Origin: Duganella fentianensis
GTDB lineage: Bacteria; Pseudomonadota; Gammaproteobacteria; Burkholderiales; Burkholderiaceae_D
NCBI RefSeq assembly: GCF_009857835.1
Contig: NZ_WWCL01000001.1
Location: forward strand, 1,240,001 to 1,304,000
Direction: 5' to 3'
Length of the DNA stretch: 64,000 bases
Positions within the stretch are counted from its first letter, which is position 1. The number at the start of each line of letters is the position of its first letter. Shown here piece after piece: positions 24,066 to 32,554 of the stretch. The notes beneath the pieces were generated by a model. The model saw only the letters and a program-made list of their open reading frames with translations. It searched no databases and was not told the DNA's origin. A program made the translations under genes and the position numbers.

Positions 24066-24683
24066 ATGTATGCAGAGCGACCAACCCAGACGGGGCCAGA
24101 GAACATGCCTGTACCTGCCGCCACCAGCAAGCCATCCGGACTGATAGAGCGTCCGGCGCCGCCACTTGATCGCAAGCCGGGCCTGTGCATGGCTTCCATC
24201 GAACGTGTACGGTCCACTTCGGCCACCATGCGCCGCATCGAGAATATGCAGAAGCTGATCGGCGAGCTGCAGCTGCATGAAATGCTGGCCGACGAAATTG
24301 CATGGTTCCTCAAATTTTCCCCTTCCGGTGCCCGCAAATACATCCGCGACCTGCGCGAAGCGGGCGTGATCGAACTGGCCCGCTATGTGGAAGGCACGGC
24401 CACCTATCTGGGCAAGGCGGTGTACCAGCTGACGCCCGATCCGGAGCGGGTGCGGGCGTTTCTGGCTGCCATTGTGCAGCCCAAACGCGAAGGCGCGCCC
24501 GCACGCAAGGAACGCCCCGGTCTGCGCGAGCAGGCCATGGCCGGCGCCGGCCGCCACTTCCACATACTGGCCGACGATACCCACTATGCCATCCGGGTCA
24601 ACCGCAGCCCCGTGACGCGCGATCCCTTGGTGGCGGCCCTGTTCGGCTCTGCGCCGGCCCAGCAGAAAGAGCACAGTCTGTAA
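24066..24683 (+). CDS. Winged-helix DNA-binding protein (uncharacterised)
   Basis: A 205-residue protein. Residues 65-135 read like an ArsR/MarR-type winged helix: LIGELQLHEMLADEIAWFL, KFSPSGARKYIRDLREAGVI as helix-turn-helix with recognition helix, then VEGTATYLGKAVYQLTPD as the wing. The N-terminal 50 residues are proline-rich and probably flexible. The C-terminal part (ILADDTHYAIRVNRSPV) has no partner I know. AAGGAG lies 8 bases before the ATG at 24066, although the frame is open from 23961. A GTACGCT half-site (24022-24028) lies between. I take it to be a transcription factor; its target and ligand are unknown. Confidence 0.72.
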   Translation: MYAERPTQTGPENMPVPAATSKPSGLIERPAPPLDRKPGLCMASIERVRSTSATMRRIENMQKLIGELQLHEMLADEIAWFLKFSPSGARKYIRDLREAGVIELARYVEGTATYLGKAVYQLTPDPERVRAFLAAIVQPKREGAPARKERPGLREQAMAGAGRHFHILADDTHYAIRVNRSPVTRDPLVAALFGSAPAQQKEHSL

Positions 24684-24707
24684 GGCTGCCGCCAGTGCGC
24701 TATGATG

Positions 24708-24730
24708 AACAGCCGGCCCTGCCGGCTGTT
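24708..24730 (+). terminator. Hairpin after the winged-helix gene
   Basis: AACAGCCGG (24708-24716) pairs with CCGGCTGTT (24722-24730) over a 5-base loop, 24 bases after the stop. Only three T follow, so it is a moderate intrinsic terminator at best. Confidence 0.6.
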
Positions 24731-24797
24731 TGCATATTGAAAAGCCGTTGCAACGCCCCATGTAGGCTGGACTCGAACACTGAGGGATGCGCAAGCG

Positions 24798-25661
24798 ATG
24801 GATGCATTGCTCTGGATAGCCTTGACGGCGCTGCTGATAGCGCTGCCGCTGTATTACCCGCGCTGGCGTTTGCGCCGCGTGCTGGCGCAGCCATTGCCTG
24901 CTGCGGCCCAGACCACGCTTGAGCGCTATCTGCCCGTCTACCGGCGCATGCCGGCCGAGCTGCAGCAGCAGTTGCAGCGCCTGGTCCGGCAGTTTTTACA
25001 CGAGAAAAAATTTATCGGCTGCGAAGGGCTGGAAGTGACGGATGAAATGGCCGTGCTGATTGCCGCGCAAGCCTGCCTGCTGCTGCTGAACCGTCCCAGC
25101 AAAGTGTATCCGGCGCTGCACACCATCCTGCTGTATCCGGCCGAATTCGTCGCACCGCGGGCCCATGTGGGGCCGGGCGGGGTGGTCACGCCGGGCCACC
25201 AGAGCATGCTCGGTGAATCGTGGGATGACGGGCGGGTAGTGCTGGCCTGGGATGCGGTGCTGCGCGGCATGGCAGACTGGAGCGACGGCCACAATGTGGT
25301 GCTGCACGAATTTGCTCACCAGCTCGATAGCGAATCGGGCCGGGCCAATGGCGCGCCCTATCTGGGCAATCCGGCCAGCTACCGCGAATGGTCGGAAGTG
25401 CTCACGCGTGACTACAACAACCTGCGCCTGCATGCGCTGTACCGGCAGGATACGGTGATGGACCCTTACGGTGCCACCAGCCCCGCCGAATTTTTTGCCG
25501 TGGCGACGGAAACCTTTTTCGAGAAGCCGTATCAGATGGCAGAACACCATGTTGAACTGTATGCCGAACTGAGCAAGTATTACCGCGTCGATCCGCGTCA
25601 GTGGACCAGCGCGCCGCCACCTGTCATGCCAGCCAGTTACGGGGCGCCGGCCTACTGGTAA
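24798..25661 (+). CDS. mtfA: MtfA-like zinc peptidase (M90 family)
   Basis: A 287-residue metallopeptidase. The zinc site HEFAHQLDSESG (His-Glu-x-x-His) is followed, about 40 residues on, by PAEFFAVATETFFEKP, whose Glu is the third ligand in the MtfA fold. In E. coli MtfA binds the repressor Mlc and so relieves repression of ptsG; whether Mlc exists here cannot be seen. This protein begins with a membrane helix (LLWIALTALLIALPLYY) that E. coli MtfA lacks, so it may be anchored at the inner membrane. Confidence 0.88.
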   Translation: MDALLWIALTALLIALPLYYPRWRLRRVLAQPLPAAAQTTLERYLPVYRRMPAELQQQLQRLVRQFLHEKKFIGCEGLEVTDEMAVLIAAQACLLLLNRPSKVYPALHTILLYPAEFVAPRAHVGPGGVVTPGHQSMLGESWDDGRVVLAWDAVLRGMADWSDGHNVVLHEFAHQLDSESGRANGAPYLGNPASYREWSEVLTRDYNNLRLHALYRQDTVMDPYGATSPAEFFAVATETFFEKPYQMAEHHVELYAELSKYYRVDPRQWTSAPPPVMPASYGAPAYW

Positions 25662-25823
25662 AGCCTTGGTCAGGCTGGCAATCATGCCGTTTCGGCACTG
25701 TTGTGATGGATTGTTGCTTATGCGAGACGCTGCCTGCACACCGCGCTTTTTTCGGTATGATAGGCGCATCAGGTTTTCAACCGGCAGCCGTTGCGACCGC
25801 GCGTTCTGATAGGAGATGCGTCA

Positions 25824-26186
25824 ATGACTCAGGCATGGCTAGAGCTTACTCGCCCCGATGGCCGCGATGTGCGGGCACCGTCTGAAGCCCAGATGGCGGC
25901 GGCGCTGGCAGACGTCTACAGCGGCAAGGTGGCCAGTCCCGATGGTGGCCCCGGTAGTGCCGTGCTGCGCTTCGGCTATGACGACGGGCTGATGTATGAA
26001 GTGGAAGTCTCTGGCGGTGGCAATGTGCGTTTTGCCGAATGGTCGGACCGGGATTGCGAAATTGCGCTGGCCACACCGCGCACCATGCAGGCACTGAAAC
26101 AGGCCGATGCCCTGCAACTGTGGCGCTTGCTGGCACAACGGCAAGTGGCCAAAATCCGCAGCCAGCCCTGGCTCAATAACGATTAG
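25824..26186 (+). CDS. Hypothetical protein
   Basis: A 120-residue soluble protein I cannot assign. The central part reads as beta strands (AVLRFGYDDGLMYEVEVSGG, NVRFAEWSDRDCEIALATP), the last 35 residues as helix. No signal peptide, metal site or known motif is visible. AGGAG lies 8 bases before the ATG at 25824, so translation is convincing. It stands alone between mtfA and the convergent DksA-like gene. Confidence 0.66.
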   Translation: MTQAWLELTRPDGRDVRAPSEAQMAAALADVYSGKVASPDGGPGSAVLRFGYDDGLMYEVEVSGGGNVRFAEWSDRDCEIALATPRTMQALKQADALQLWRLLAQRQVAKIRSQPWLNND

Positions 26187-26227
26187 ACGGCACTCGCTCA
26201 TTCTAACCAGCGGCATGCCACGCGGCC

Positions 26228-26614
26228 TTACGCGGGCTGGGGACGGCCGTGCAGTTCGGCACGGGTCTGGCAATCGATGCACAGCCGCGCGTCGGGCCGC
26301 GCATTCAGGCGCGAGTAGCCGATATGGTCGCCGCAGCTTTCACACAGGCCGTAGCTGGCTTCCGCGAATTTGGTCAGCGCATGGCGCACGCTCTGCAACT
26401 GCTGCAGCGTGTGCGCGGCTGCTTCCATCTGCTGGGCTTCGAAACTGCGCTGGCTGGCGTTGTCCGAGGGCGAGGCTTGCGTCTCATGGGGCAGGGGACG
26501 GCGCAGCGCAGCCGTATGCAGCGTTTCGTCGGCGAGCTGGGCCAGCAAGCCGGCGTAATCCTGCCGCAGGCGCTCCTGCAAAGTCTCCCATTGCTGTGTT
26601 TCCAGTCCGTTCAT
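26228..26614 (-). CDS. DksA/TraR-family zinc-finger protein
   Basis: A 128-residue protein with a helical N-terminal part and a C-terminal four-cysteine zinc finger: YGLCESCGDHIGYSRLNA then LCIDCQTRAE (C-x2-C, 17 residues, C-x2-C). DksA proteins bind the RNA polymerase secondary channel and alter transcription, often with ppGpp. The canonical DxxDxA tip of DksA is not evident in the coiled-coil region, so it may be a paralogue with a different effect, such as the stress-linked YbiI/TraR type. GGGAG precedes the ATG at 26614. Confidence 0.82.
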   Translation of the reverse strand: MNGLETQQWETLQERLRQDYAGLLAQLADETLHTAALRRPLPHETQASPSDNASQRSFEAQQMEAAAHTLQQLQSVRHALTKFAEASYGLCESCGDHIGYSRLNARPDARLCIDCQTRAELHGRPQPA

Positions 26615-26670
26615 GATGCTGCTCCCTAGGCCTCTGCGATTAGACCGGAGCGCCGGCGATTTGTTCAGTG

Positions 26671-27081
26671 TCAGGGCGCCCCGTGGTCCAGCGCATCGAG
26701 CTGGTGCTTGATATTTTCCAGTGGCTTGAGCACATGTTCGGGTTTGCCGCTGGCAATGGCGGCACCGAGCGCTAGCAGTTCGGCGCTGAAGTCGAACACG
26801 TCCTTGATGTGCTGGATGTGCTCCAGCGTGGCGCGGGCACGCGCTGTCACGGCCAGCACCTGCTGCTGGGCCGGATCGAGGCCGCTGGCGGCCAGCCGGG
26901 CGGCATCCAGATACAGGCCGTTGGCACACATGCGCAAAGCCACTTCACGCCCGAACAGCGCCTGTATTTCTGCCTGCGGTGCGGCGGGCGGGCGCATGGC
27001 CAGCAGGATGCGGCGGTGCAGGGCGGCGGCGCAGTCGCTGAGCTGACTGGCGACGGCTTCGATATTGCTTGCTGGGCTCAT
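26671..27081 (-). CDS. Hypothetical protein, coupled to an upstream lipoprotein
   Basis: A 136-residue mostly helical protein of unknown family. It has no signal peptide or membrane helix. A central segment (LYLDAARLAASGLDPAQQQ) and the amphipathic end (KPLENIKHQLDALDHGAP) suggest a helical bundle. GGGAG precedes the ATG, which lies 2 bases after the stop of the lipoprotein at 27084, so the two are translated from one message. Confidence 0.62.
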   Translation of the reverse strand: MSPASNIEAVASQLSDCAAALHRRILLAMRPPAAPQAEIQALFGREVALRMCANGLYLDAARLAASGLDPAQQQVLAVTARARATLEHIQHIKDVFDFSAELLALGAAIASGKPEHVLKPLENIKHQLDALDHGAP

Positions 27082-27083
27082 GG

Positions 27084-27890
27084 CTACTCCCGGGAAGTTG
27101 GTGCGGCCGGCAGTTGCGCCAGCAGGGCTTGATGGCTTGCGATGATGCTGTCCAGATGCTGGCGCGCCAGCGTGCTGCGCAGGCCGAATAAACGGTATTC
27201 ATTGCGCTTTTCCTGCTGCAGCACCCCGGCCAGTGCACGCAGCAGGCGCTGGCGCTGCGGGTCGGCATACGGCAGTTCCGTTTCCAGCATGCCCAGCACA
27301 ATGGCTTGTTCGTTCTCGCTGCTGCGCTGATAGAGCCGCAGCAGCGTCTGCATGGCGTCCAGCAGCTGCTGGACAGCCGGCGCGCCCGAGCGCAGCAAGT
27401 CCTGCAGGGCCGCCTGCTGGGCCGGCGCCGTCACGGCCCGCGCCAGCAGGCGGCTCAGGCCGGCAAACGCCGATACATGGCGGTCGTCCAGCCCCTGCTC
27501 GGGCCAGGCGCGCAGGCCGCTACCCATGGCTTTGACCTGATCTTCCAGATCGTACTGCTTGTCGCCGGCCAGCCGGCCCAGTGCCTGCATATAGGCTTGC
27601 ACGCCGCCCTGCAGCTTGACGAAGTCGTCGCAGGCCTGCTGGCGCTGGCGGTCCTGCTGGCGCTCAAAAGCATCGGCCTCGGGCGTGAGAAAGGGCTGTT
27701 CGCGCTGGTAGGTGTGGCGGTAGCGTTCGGTCAGCTCGTGGTAGCTCTGCAGATTGGGTGCCAGCGCGGCGAATTCGCGCACGGCCGCCGTCTGCGGCGT
27801 GCTGCTGGCGCAGCCGGACAGTAGCAGGGTGGCAGCGAGCAGGCAGCCGAGCATGCCGCCCCGTAGCGCGGTGAAGGTGTAAGCAGGCAT
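27084..27890 (-). CDS. Uncharacterised lipoprotein
   Basis: A 268-residue lipoprotein: signal peptide with lipobox LLSGC near residue 27, then an all-helical domain rich in Gln, Arg and Leu with no recognised motif. GGAGAG lies before the ATG at 27890. Upstream are a GTACGC-like element (27925-27939) and the Fnr-like palindrome (27943-27956), which tie it to the envelope-stress set. Its only partner in view is the helical protein at 26671, which follows after 2 bases. Confidence 0.7.
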   Translation of the reverse strand: MPAYTFTALRGGMLGCLLAATLLLSGCASSTPQTAAVREFAALAPNLQSYHELTERYRHTYQREQPFLTPEADAFERQQDRQRQQACDDFVKLQGGVQAYMQALGRLAGDKQYDLEDQVKAMGSGLRAWPEQGLDDRHVSAFAGLSRLLARAVTAPAQQAALQDLLRSGAPAVQQLLDAMQTLLRLYQRSSENEQAIVLGMLETELPYADPQRQRLLRALAGVLQQEKRNEYRLFGLRSTLARQHLDSIIASHQALLAQLPAAPTSRE

Positions 27891-27924
27891 GGGCTCTCCG
27901 GTGTAGAAAAGGCCCAGTTTGGTA

Positions 27925-27939
27925 TGCGTCTAGCGTGCG
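27925..27939. promoter_or_regulatory. GTACGC-like element with one inserted base (copy I)
   Basis: ATGCGTCTAGCGTGC fits 11 of 14 bases of the GTACGCTAGCGTAC core if one T is removed. It lies 35 bases upstream of the lipoprotein start. Weak alone, it gains weight from the palindrome beside it, arranged as at 23858-23891. Confidence 0.35.
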
Positions 27940-27942
27940 GTA

Positions 27943-27956
27943 TTGAGCTAGCTCAA
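27943..27956. promoter_or_regulatory. Fnr-like perfect palindrome TTGAGCTAGCTCAA
   Basis: An exact 14-base palindrome of the form TTGAG-N4-CTCAA, 53 bases upstream of the lipoprotein start. It is one base different from the copy at 23878-23891. Confidence 0.6.
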
Positions 27957-28010
27957 ATGTGTGGCGGAATTTTGCCGGCGTTTAGCCCCGTCGTGCTGAC
28001 TTCTTCGCCG

Positions 28011-28790
28011 CTAGCTGGCCAGTGTCTGGCGCCAGCCCAGCCCGGCCAGTGTTTCGCCGGCCGGCAGGTATTCGCAACCGAGCCAGCCGTCGTAAGCGAG
28101 TTCGTCGATCAGGCGGAACAGGAAGCGGTAATTGATCTCGCCGGTGCCCGGTTCGTGCCGGCCCGGCGTGTCGGCAATCTGCATGTGGCGGATCAGGGGC
28201 AGGCGGGCGCGGATGGTATTGGCCAGCTCGCCTTCCATGCGCTGCATGTGATAGATGTCGTACTGCAGGAACAGATTGGGGCAGCCCGCTTCGGCGATGA
28301 TGTCGGCCGCCTGCTGGCTGGTATTGAGCAGATAGCCGGGCATGTCGTAGTGGTTGATCGGCTCGATCAGCAGATTGATGCCATGGGGCGCCAGCTGATC
28401 TGCGGCATAGCGCAGATTGTCGATATAGCTGGCGCGGGCCCGTTCGGGGGCCAGTCCGGCCGGCAGTTTGCCGGCCATGCAGTGCAGCTGTTTGACGTCG
28501 AGTTCCAGCGCATATTCGATGGCCGTGTCGACCCCGCTGCGGAATTCGTCCAGCCGGCGCGGATCGCAGGCCATGCCGCGGTCGCCCGCATTCCAGTCGC
28601 CGCATGGCAGGTTGAACAGCACCAGCTGTAACTGATGGCGGCGCAGGCGCTCGGCCAGCTGGTCCGCGTCGTAGGCATAGGGGAACAGGAATTCCACGCC
28701 ATCGAAGCCGGCGTCGCGCGCCAGCGCAAAGCGCTCGAGGAAGGGCACCTCGTTGAACAGCATGGTCAGGTTGGCGGCGAACTTGGGCAT
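28011..28790 (-). CDS. hyi: Hydroxypyruvate isomerase
   Basis: A 259-residue TIM-barrel sugar isomerase interconverting hydroxypyruvate and tartronate semialdehyde. The start PKFAANLTMLFNEVPFLERF is close to textbook Hyi, as are NLPCGDWNAGDRGMACDP and the metal-site strand LIEPINHYDMPGYLL. HMQIADTPGRHEPGTGEINY holds the later metal ligands. The usual glyoxylate partners (Gcl, GlxR) are not adjacent, so it may serve hydroxypyruvate or a related 3-carbon acid. The OtnI-type isomerase of acid-sugar breakdown is a close alternative. GGAATC precedes the ATG. Confidence 0.87.
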   Translation of the reverse strand: MPKFAANLTMLFNEVPFLERFALARDAGFDGVEFLFPYAYDADQLAERLRRHQLQLVLFNLPCGDWNAGDRGMACDPRRLDEFRSGVDTAIEYALELDVKQLHCMAGKLPAGLAPERARASYIDNLRYAADQLAPHGINLLIEPINHYDMPGYLLNTSQQAADIIAEAGCPNLFLQYDIYHMQRMEGELANTIRARLPLIRHMQIADTPGRHEPGTGEINYRFLFRLIDELAYDGWLGCEYLPAGETLAGLGWRQTLAS

Positions 28791-28965
28791 AGTGATTCCG
28801 GCAGTCAGGCAGAACCGCTATCCTAGCTGAAAATCTGCCGGCCCAGATAGTTGCATGGCACTAGATGCCTGGCGCTGGCCTGTGAGGGAAGGCGGCCGTG
28901 GCCGCCAGTTGCAGCAGGGCGGGGCTGGCGCAGCGCATAGTGCTACGTAGCCCCGCCACGGGGGA

Positions 28966-30453
28966 TTAGCGGCCGCGGCCGCCAGAGCGGTGCTGGGCGG
29001 CGCTGCGCGGAGCATTGCCGTTGCCACTGCTGCGTGGACCTGCCGCATTGCCGCGCGGGCCGTTGCCGCCATTGCTGCGCGCCGGATTACCGCCGCCATT
29101 GCCGCCACCGTTGCCGCGTGGAGCATTGCCGTTGCCGCCAGCATTGCGGCCAGCGTGATTGCCGCCACCGCCATTGCCACCACCGGCGCCAGCACTGCGC
29201 TGACCACCACCACTGCGTGGCTTGTTGCCGTGACGGCTAGGGCCGTTGCGGTGGCCGGGGCCGCCGCTGCGCAGCTGGATAGGCTGGGCGCGGGCATTCA
29301 GGTCCGGTTCGAAACCGGCGATCACTTCGCGTGGCAGGGTCTGCTTGATGAGCTTCTCGATATCTTTCAGCATCTCGTGCTCGTCCACGCAGACCAGCGA
29401 CACGGCTTCACCCGTGGCGCCGGCGCGGCCGGTACGGCCGATGCGGTGCACATAGTCTTCCGGTACATTCGGCAGATCGTAGTTGACCACGTGGGGTAGC
29501 TGGTCGATATCGATGCCGCGCGCGGCGATATCGGTCGCCACCAGCACCTGCAGCGTGCCATCCTTGAACTCGGACAGGGCGCGGGTACGGGCCGACTGGC
29601 TCTTGTTGCCGTGGATGGCCATGGCGCCTATGCCGTCGGCGCCGAGCTGGTCTACCAGCTTGTTGGCGCCGTGCTTGGTGCGGGTGAACACCAGCACCTG
29701 GGTCCAGTTATGTGCCTTGATCAGGTAGGACAGCATGGGGTGTTTCTTGTCGCGGTCGACCGGATGGATTTTCTGCGCGATGACTTCTACCGTGGAGTTG
29801 CGGCGTGCCACTTCGATGGTAGCCGGCTTGTCCAGCAGGCCATCGGCCAGCGCCTTGATCTCGTCCGAGAAGGTGGCCGAGAACAGCAGGTTCTGGCGCT
29901 TCGCTGGCAGAGCAGCCAGCACTTTGCGGATGTCGCGGATGAAGCCCATGTCCAGCATGCGGTCGGCTTCGTCGAGGATCAGGATTTCGATCTGGTCCAG
30001 TTTGACAGTGCCCTGTTCCATGTGGTCGAGCAGGCGGCCCGGCGTGGCCACCAGAATATCGACGCCATGCTTGAGCTGTTTGATCTGCGGGTTGATGCCC
30101 ACGCCGCCGAAAATCACGGTGGAATTGAGCTTGGTGTATTTGCCATACACGCGTACGCTTTCTTCCACCTGGGCCGCCAGTTCGCGGGTCGGGGTCAGAA
30201 TCAGGGCGCGGATAGGACGTGGCGAGCTGTTATTGCTCAGTGCCAGGCCGCGCGCGTCGGTGGACAGGCGGTGCAGCACGGGCAGGGTAAAGCCGGCCGT
30301 CTTGCCGGTACCGGTCTGTGCGCCTGCCAGCAGGTCGCCGCCATTCAGGACGGCCGGGATGGCCTGCTGCTGGATGGGCGTGGGCGAGGTGTAGCCCGCT
30401 TCGGTAACAGCGCGGACGATGGCATCGGACAAACCGAGGGATGTAAAGGACAT
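28966..30453 (-). CDS. rhlE: DEAD-box RNA helicase RhlE
   Basis: A 495-residue ATP-dependent RNA helicase for ribosome assembly and mRNA turnover. All core motifs are present: Q-motif [14 protein letters not shown], motif [26 protein letters not shown] in [16 protein letters not shown] (LLFSATFS), DIAARGIDI and [10 protein letters not shown]. After about residue 390 a long tail of Gly, Asn, Arg and Ala forms RGG-like repeats that bind RNA non-specifically and may promote condensates. Start at the ATG at 30453; the ribosome site is weak. Confidence 0.93.
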   Translation of the reverse strand: MSFTSLGLSDAIVRAVTEAGYTSPTPIQQQAIPAVLNGGDLLAGAQTGTGKTAGFTLPVLHRLSTDARGLALSNNSSPRPIRALILTPTRELAAQVEESVRVYGKYTKLNSTVIFGGVGINPQIKQLKHGVDILVATPGRLLDHMEQGTVKLDQIEILILDEADRMLDMGFIRDIRKVLAALPAKRQNLLFSATFSDEIKALADGLLDKPATIEVARRNSTVEVIAQKIHPVDRDKKHPMLSYLIKAHNWTQVLVFTRTKHGANKLVDQLGADGIGAMAIHGNKSQSARTRALSEFKDGTLQVLVATDIAARGIDIDQLPHVVNYDLPNVPEDYVHRIGRTGRAGATGEAVSLVCVDEHEMLKDIEKLIKQTLPREVIAGFEPDLNARAQPIQLRSGGPGHRNGPSRHGNKPRSGGGQRSAGAGGGNGGGGNHAGRNAGGNGNAPRGNGGGNGGGNPARSNGGNGPRGNAAGPRSSGNGNAPRSAAQHRSGGRGR

Positions 30454-30607
30454 GGTAACTCTAAGTGAGGATAGGCCTGTCGCCAGTTGCTGGCGCCAGT
30501 CGCAGGCAATCTAGGTGGATGATACTGCGGCAGAGGACTGGTCAAGGGAGCCGCAGCGCAGAGTATAGCAGCTTCATCTATAAATTGTTTCAATGCGGAA
30601 ATGAAAA

Positions 30608-30631
30608 AGAGAGCAAACGCTCTCTTTTTTT
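30608..30631. terminator. Bidirectional terminator between suhB and rhlE
   Basis: AGAGAGC (30608-30614) and GCTCTCT (30619-30625) form a stem with a 4-base loop. T follows on the plus strand and A precedes, so it works in both directions. It ends suhB transcripts before rhlE. Confidence 0.85.
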
Positions 30632-30689
30632 GTAACAAACTAGCCATTCCGCCTGAAAACCGCAGGGCAGGGCTGGCCTGCCCGCAAGC

Positions 30690-31517
30690 TTATTCGGCGG
30701 CCGGAGCGGCCGGCGCTACCGGCGTGGCGTGGAACGGAGTCAGCAGACCGACCATCTGGCCGAAGATTTTCGGGCTGGCGGCAATGATGTCGCCCTTGTA
30801 CAGGTAGTCCGATTCACCGTTGAACTCGCCAACGATACCACCGGCTTCCGTCACCATCAGCGAACCGGCGGCGATATCCCATGGCTTCAGGCCTTTTTCG
30901 TAGAAGCCGTCCAGACGGCCCGAAGCGACGTAGGCCAGATCCAGCGCAGCGCTGCCGGGACGGCGCACGCCGTGGCAGCGTTCGGCCATGATGCCGTACA
31001 TTTTCAGGTATTCGTCGAGCGCCTTGGCATTGCCGGCCACATAGCCGGTCGATAGCAGGGCGTTGGCGATGCGGTCCAGTTTGGTAACACGGATACGCTT
31101 GTCGTTCAGATAGGCGCCGCCGCCTTTGGTGGCGGTGAACAGGTCGTTGCGGACCGGATCGTAGATCACGGCCTGCGTGACCACGCCGCGCTGGGCCAGC
31201 GCGATCGAGATCGAGTACTGCGGGAAACCGTGCATGAAGTTGGTGGTGCCATCGAGCGGGTCGATGATCCAGGTGTATTCACTCTCGTCATGGGCGTTGG
31301 CGGAAGCGCCCGACTCTTCGGCCAGGAAAGCGTGCTCAGGATAGGCTTTGGACAGCACTTCGATGATCGCCTGCTCGGCGGCCTGATCGACATCGGTGAC
31401 GAAATCCTTGTGGTTTTTCTCGTTGACGATCAGACGATCCAGATCGAACGAAGCGCGGTTGATGACCGCGGCGGCGCGGCGGGCGGCCTTCACCGCCGTG
31501 TTGAGCATAGGGTGCAT
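30690..31517 (-). CDS. suhB: Inositol-1-monophosphatase family protein SuhB
   Basis: A 275-residue Mg-dependent sugar-phosphate phosphatase, also known to bind ribosome and transcription complexes in E. coli. Metal motifs: LAEESGA, the signature [14 protein letters not shown], and the second signature [17 protein letters not shown]. The frame is open to 31592, but [16 protein letters not shown] with GGAAA upstream is the family's normal start. The last ten residues are Ala/Pro-rich. It is divergent from trmJ, a linkage I recall from other Burkholderiales. Confidence 0.93.
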   Translation of the reverse strand: MHPMLNTAVKAARRAAAVINRASFDLDRLIVNEKNHKDFVTDVDQAAEQAIIEVLSKAYPEHAFLAEESGASANAHDESEYTWIIDPLDGTTNFMHGFPQYSISIALAQRGVVTQAVIYDPVRNDLFTATKGGGAYLNDKRIRVTKLDRIANALLSTGYVAGNAKALDEYLKMYGIMAERCHGVRRPGSAALDLAYVASGRLDGFYEKGLKPWDIAAGSLMVTEAGGIVGEFNGESDYLYKGDIIAASPKIFGQMVGLLTPFHATPVAPAAPAAE

Positions 31518-31677
31518 GTAAGCTTTTTCCGTTAAAAGAACGCTAACGCCCAGCGGGGGCCTCAGCCTGCCCGGCAGCACGATAGAGTACAAGAGTGAAT
31601 TAAAGAGCGGAGCGGCGCCGACAGGGTAAAATTCCGGAAAATCTTAGTATCGATACCGCGCAATAGCGCTATTTTAA

Positions 31678-32469
31678 ATGAACCTGCCCGAAATCAACAC
31701 GAATCTTTTCAAACGGCTGCGATTTATTCTGGTAGAAACTAGCCGTGCAGGCAATATTGGTGCTGTGGCAAGAGCCATGAAAACCATGGGTTTCACCGAT
31801 CTGGTGCTGGTCACACCCCGTTTCGAAGGGGCGCTGGACGACCCCGAAGCCATCGCCTTTGCCAGCGGCGCCAGCGATATTCTCGCTTCGGCCCGGGTGG
31901 TCGGCAGCATGGCCGAAGCGCTGCAAGGCATTAATTTCGCGGCCGCCGTCTCGGCCCGTCTGCGCGAATACTCACCGCCCGTACTGACGCCGCGCGCGCT
32001 GGCCAGCCAGTTGCTGGCCCAGCCCGAGCTGCATGCGGCCTTGATCTTTGGCAATGAACGCTTCGGCCTGCCCAACGAGATCGTCGAGCAGTGCAATGTG
32101 CTCATCAATATTCCGGCCAATCCCGATTATTCCTCGCTCAACCTGTCGCAGGCGGCGCAGGTGCTGGCCTACGAATGCCGCATGGCCGCGCTGGACGGTG
32201 CCCCCAGCGTACGCCAGCCCGGCGGCGACGCCAACGATATCGGCTTTCAGGGCGAGGCGGCCAGCGTGGCCCAGATCGAAGGCATGTACCAGCATCTGGA
32301 ACAGGCACTGGTCGAGATCGGCTTCCTCGACGCCAGCAATCCGCGCAAGCTGATGCCGCGCCTGAAGCGCATGTTTGCCCGGGCCCAGCTGGAACAGGAA
32401 GAGGTCAATATTCTGCGCGGCATTGCCCGCCACATGACAGGCCGGCGCCCGGCCGGCAGCGATAAATAG
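31678..32469 (+). CDS. trmJ: tRNA (cytidine/uridine-2'-O-)-methyltransferase TrmJ
   Basis: A 263-residue SPOUT methyltransferase that 2'-O-methylates position 32 of tRNAs. The N-terminal knot region RFILVETSRAGNIGAVARAM, the AdoMet-binding FGNERFGLPNEIV and the knot IPANPDYSSLNLSQAAQVL are all standard. The C-terminal extension (about 175-263) is the TrmJ dimer/tRNA region. The start is an ATG just after an AT-rich run with no strong ribosome site. The gene is divergent from suhB. Confidence 0.92.
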   Translation: MNLPEINTNLFKRLRFILVETSRAGNIGAVARAMKTMGFTDLVLVTPRFEGALDDPEAIAFASGASDILASARVVGSMAEALQGINFAAAVSARLREYSPPVLTPRALASQLLAQPELHAALIFGNERFGLPNEIVEQCNVLINIPANPDYSSLNLSQAAQVLAYECRMAALDGAPSVRQPGGDANDIGFQGEAASVAQIEGMYQHLEQALVEIGFLDASNPRKLMPRLKRMFARAQLEQEEVNILRGIARHMTGRRPAGSDK

Positions 32470-32554
32470 AACGTTCACTCTATTTTTGCTGACTCTGCGG
32501 TTAGTTGATTCACGTACACTAGTTAGACAAAAAAATAACCAGTAGGACGGAGAC

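Noticed and set aside
28966-29290. Irregular short repeats that could suggest a repeat array
   Set aside because: They encode the Gly/Asn/Arg tail of RhlE. Units vary in length and there are no spacers of fixed size.
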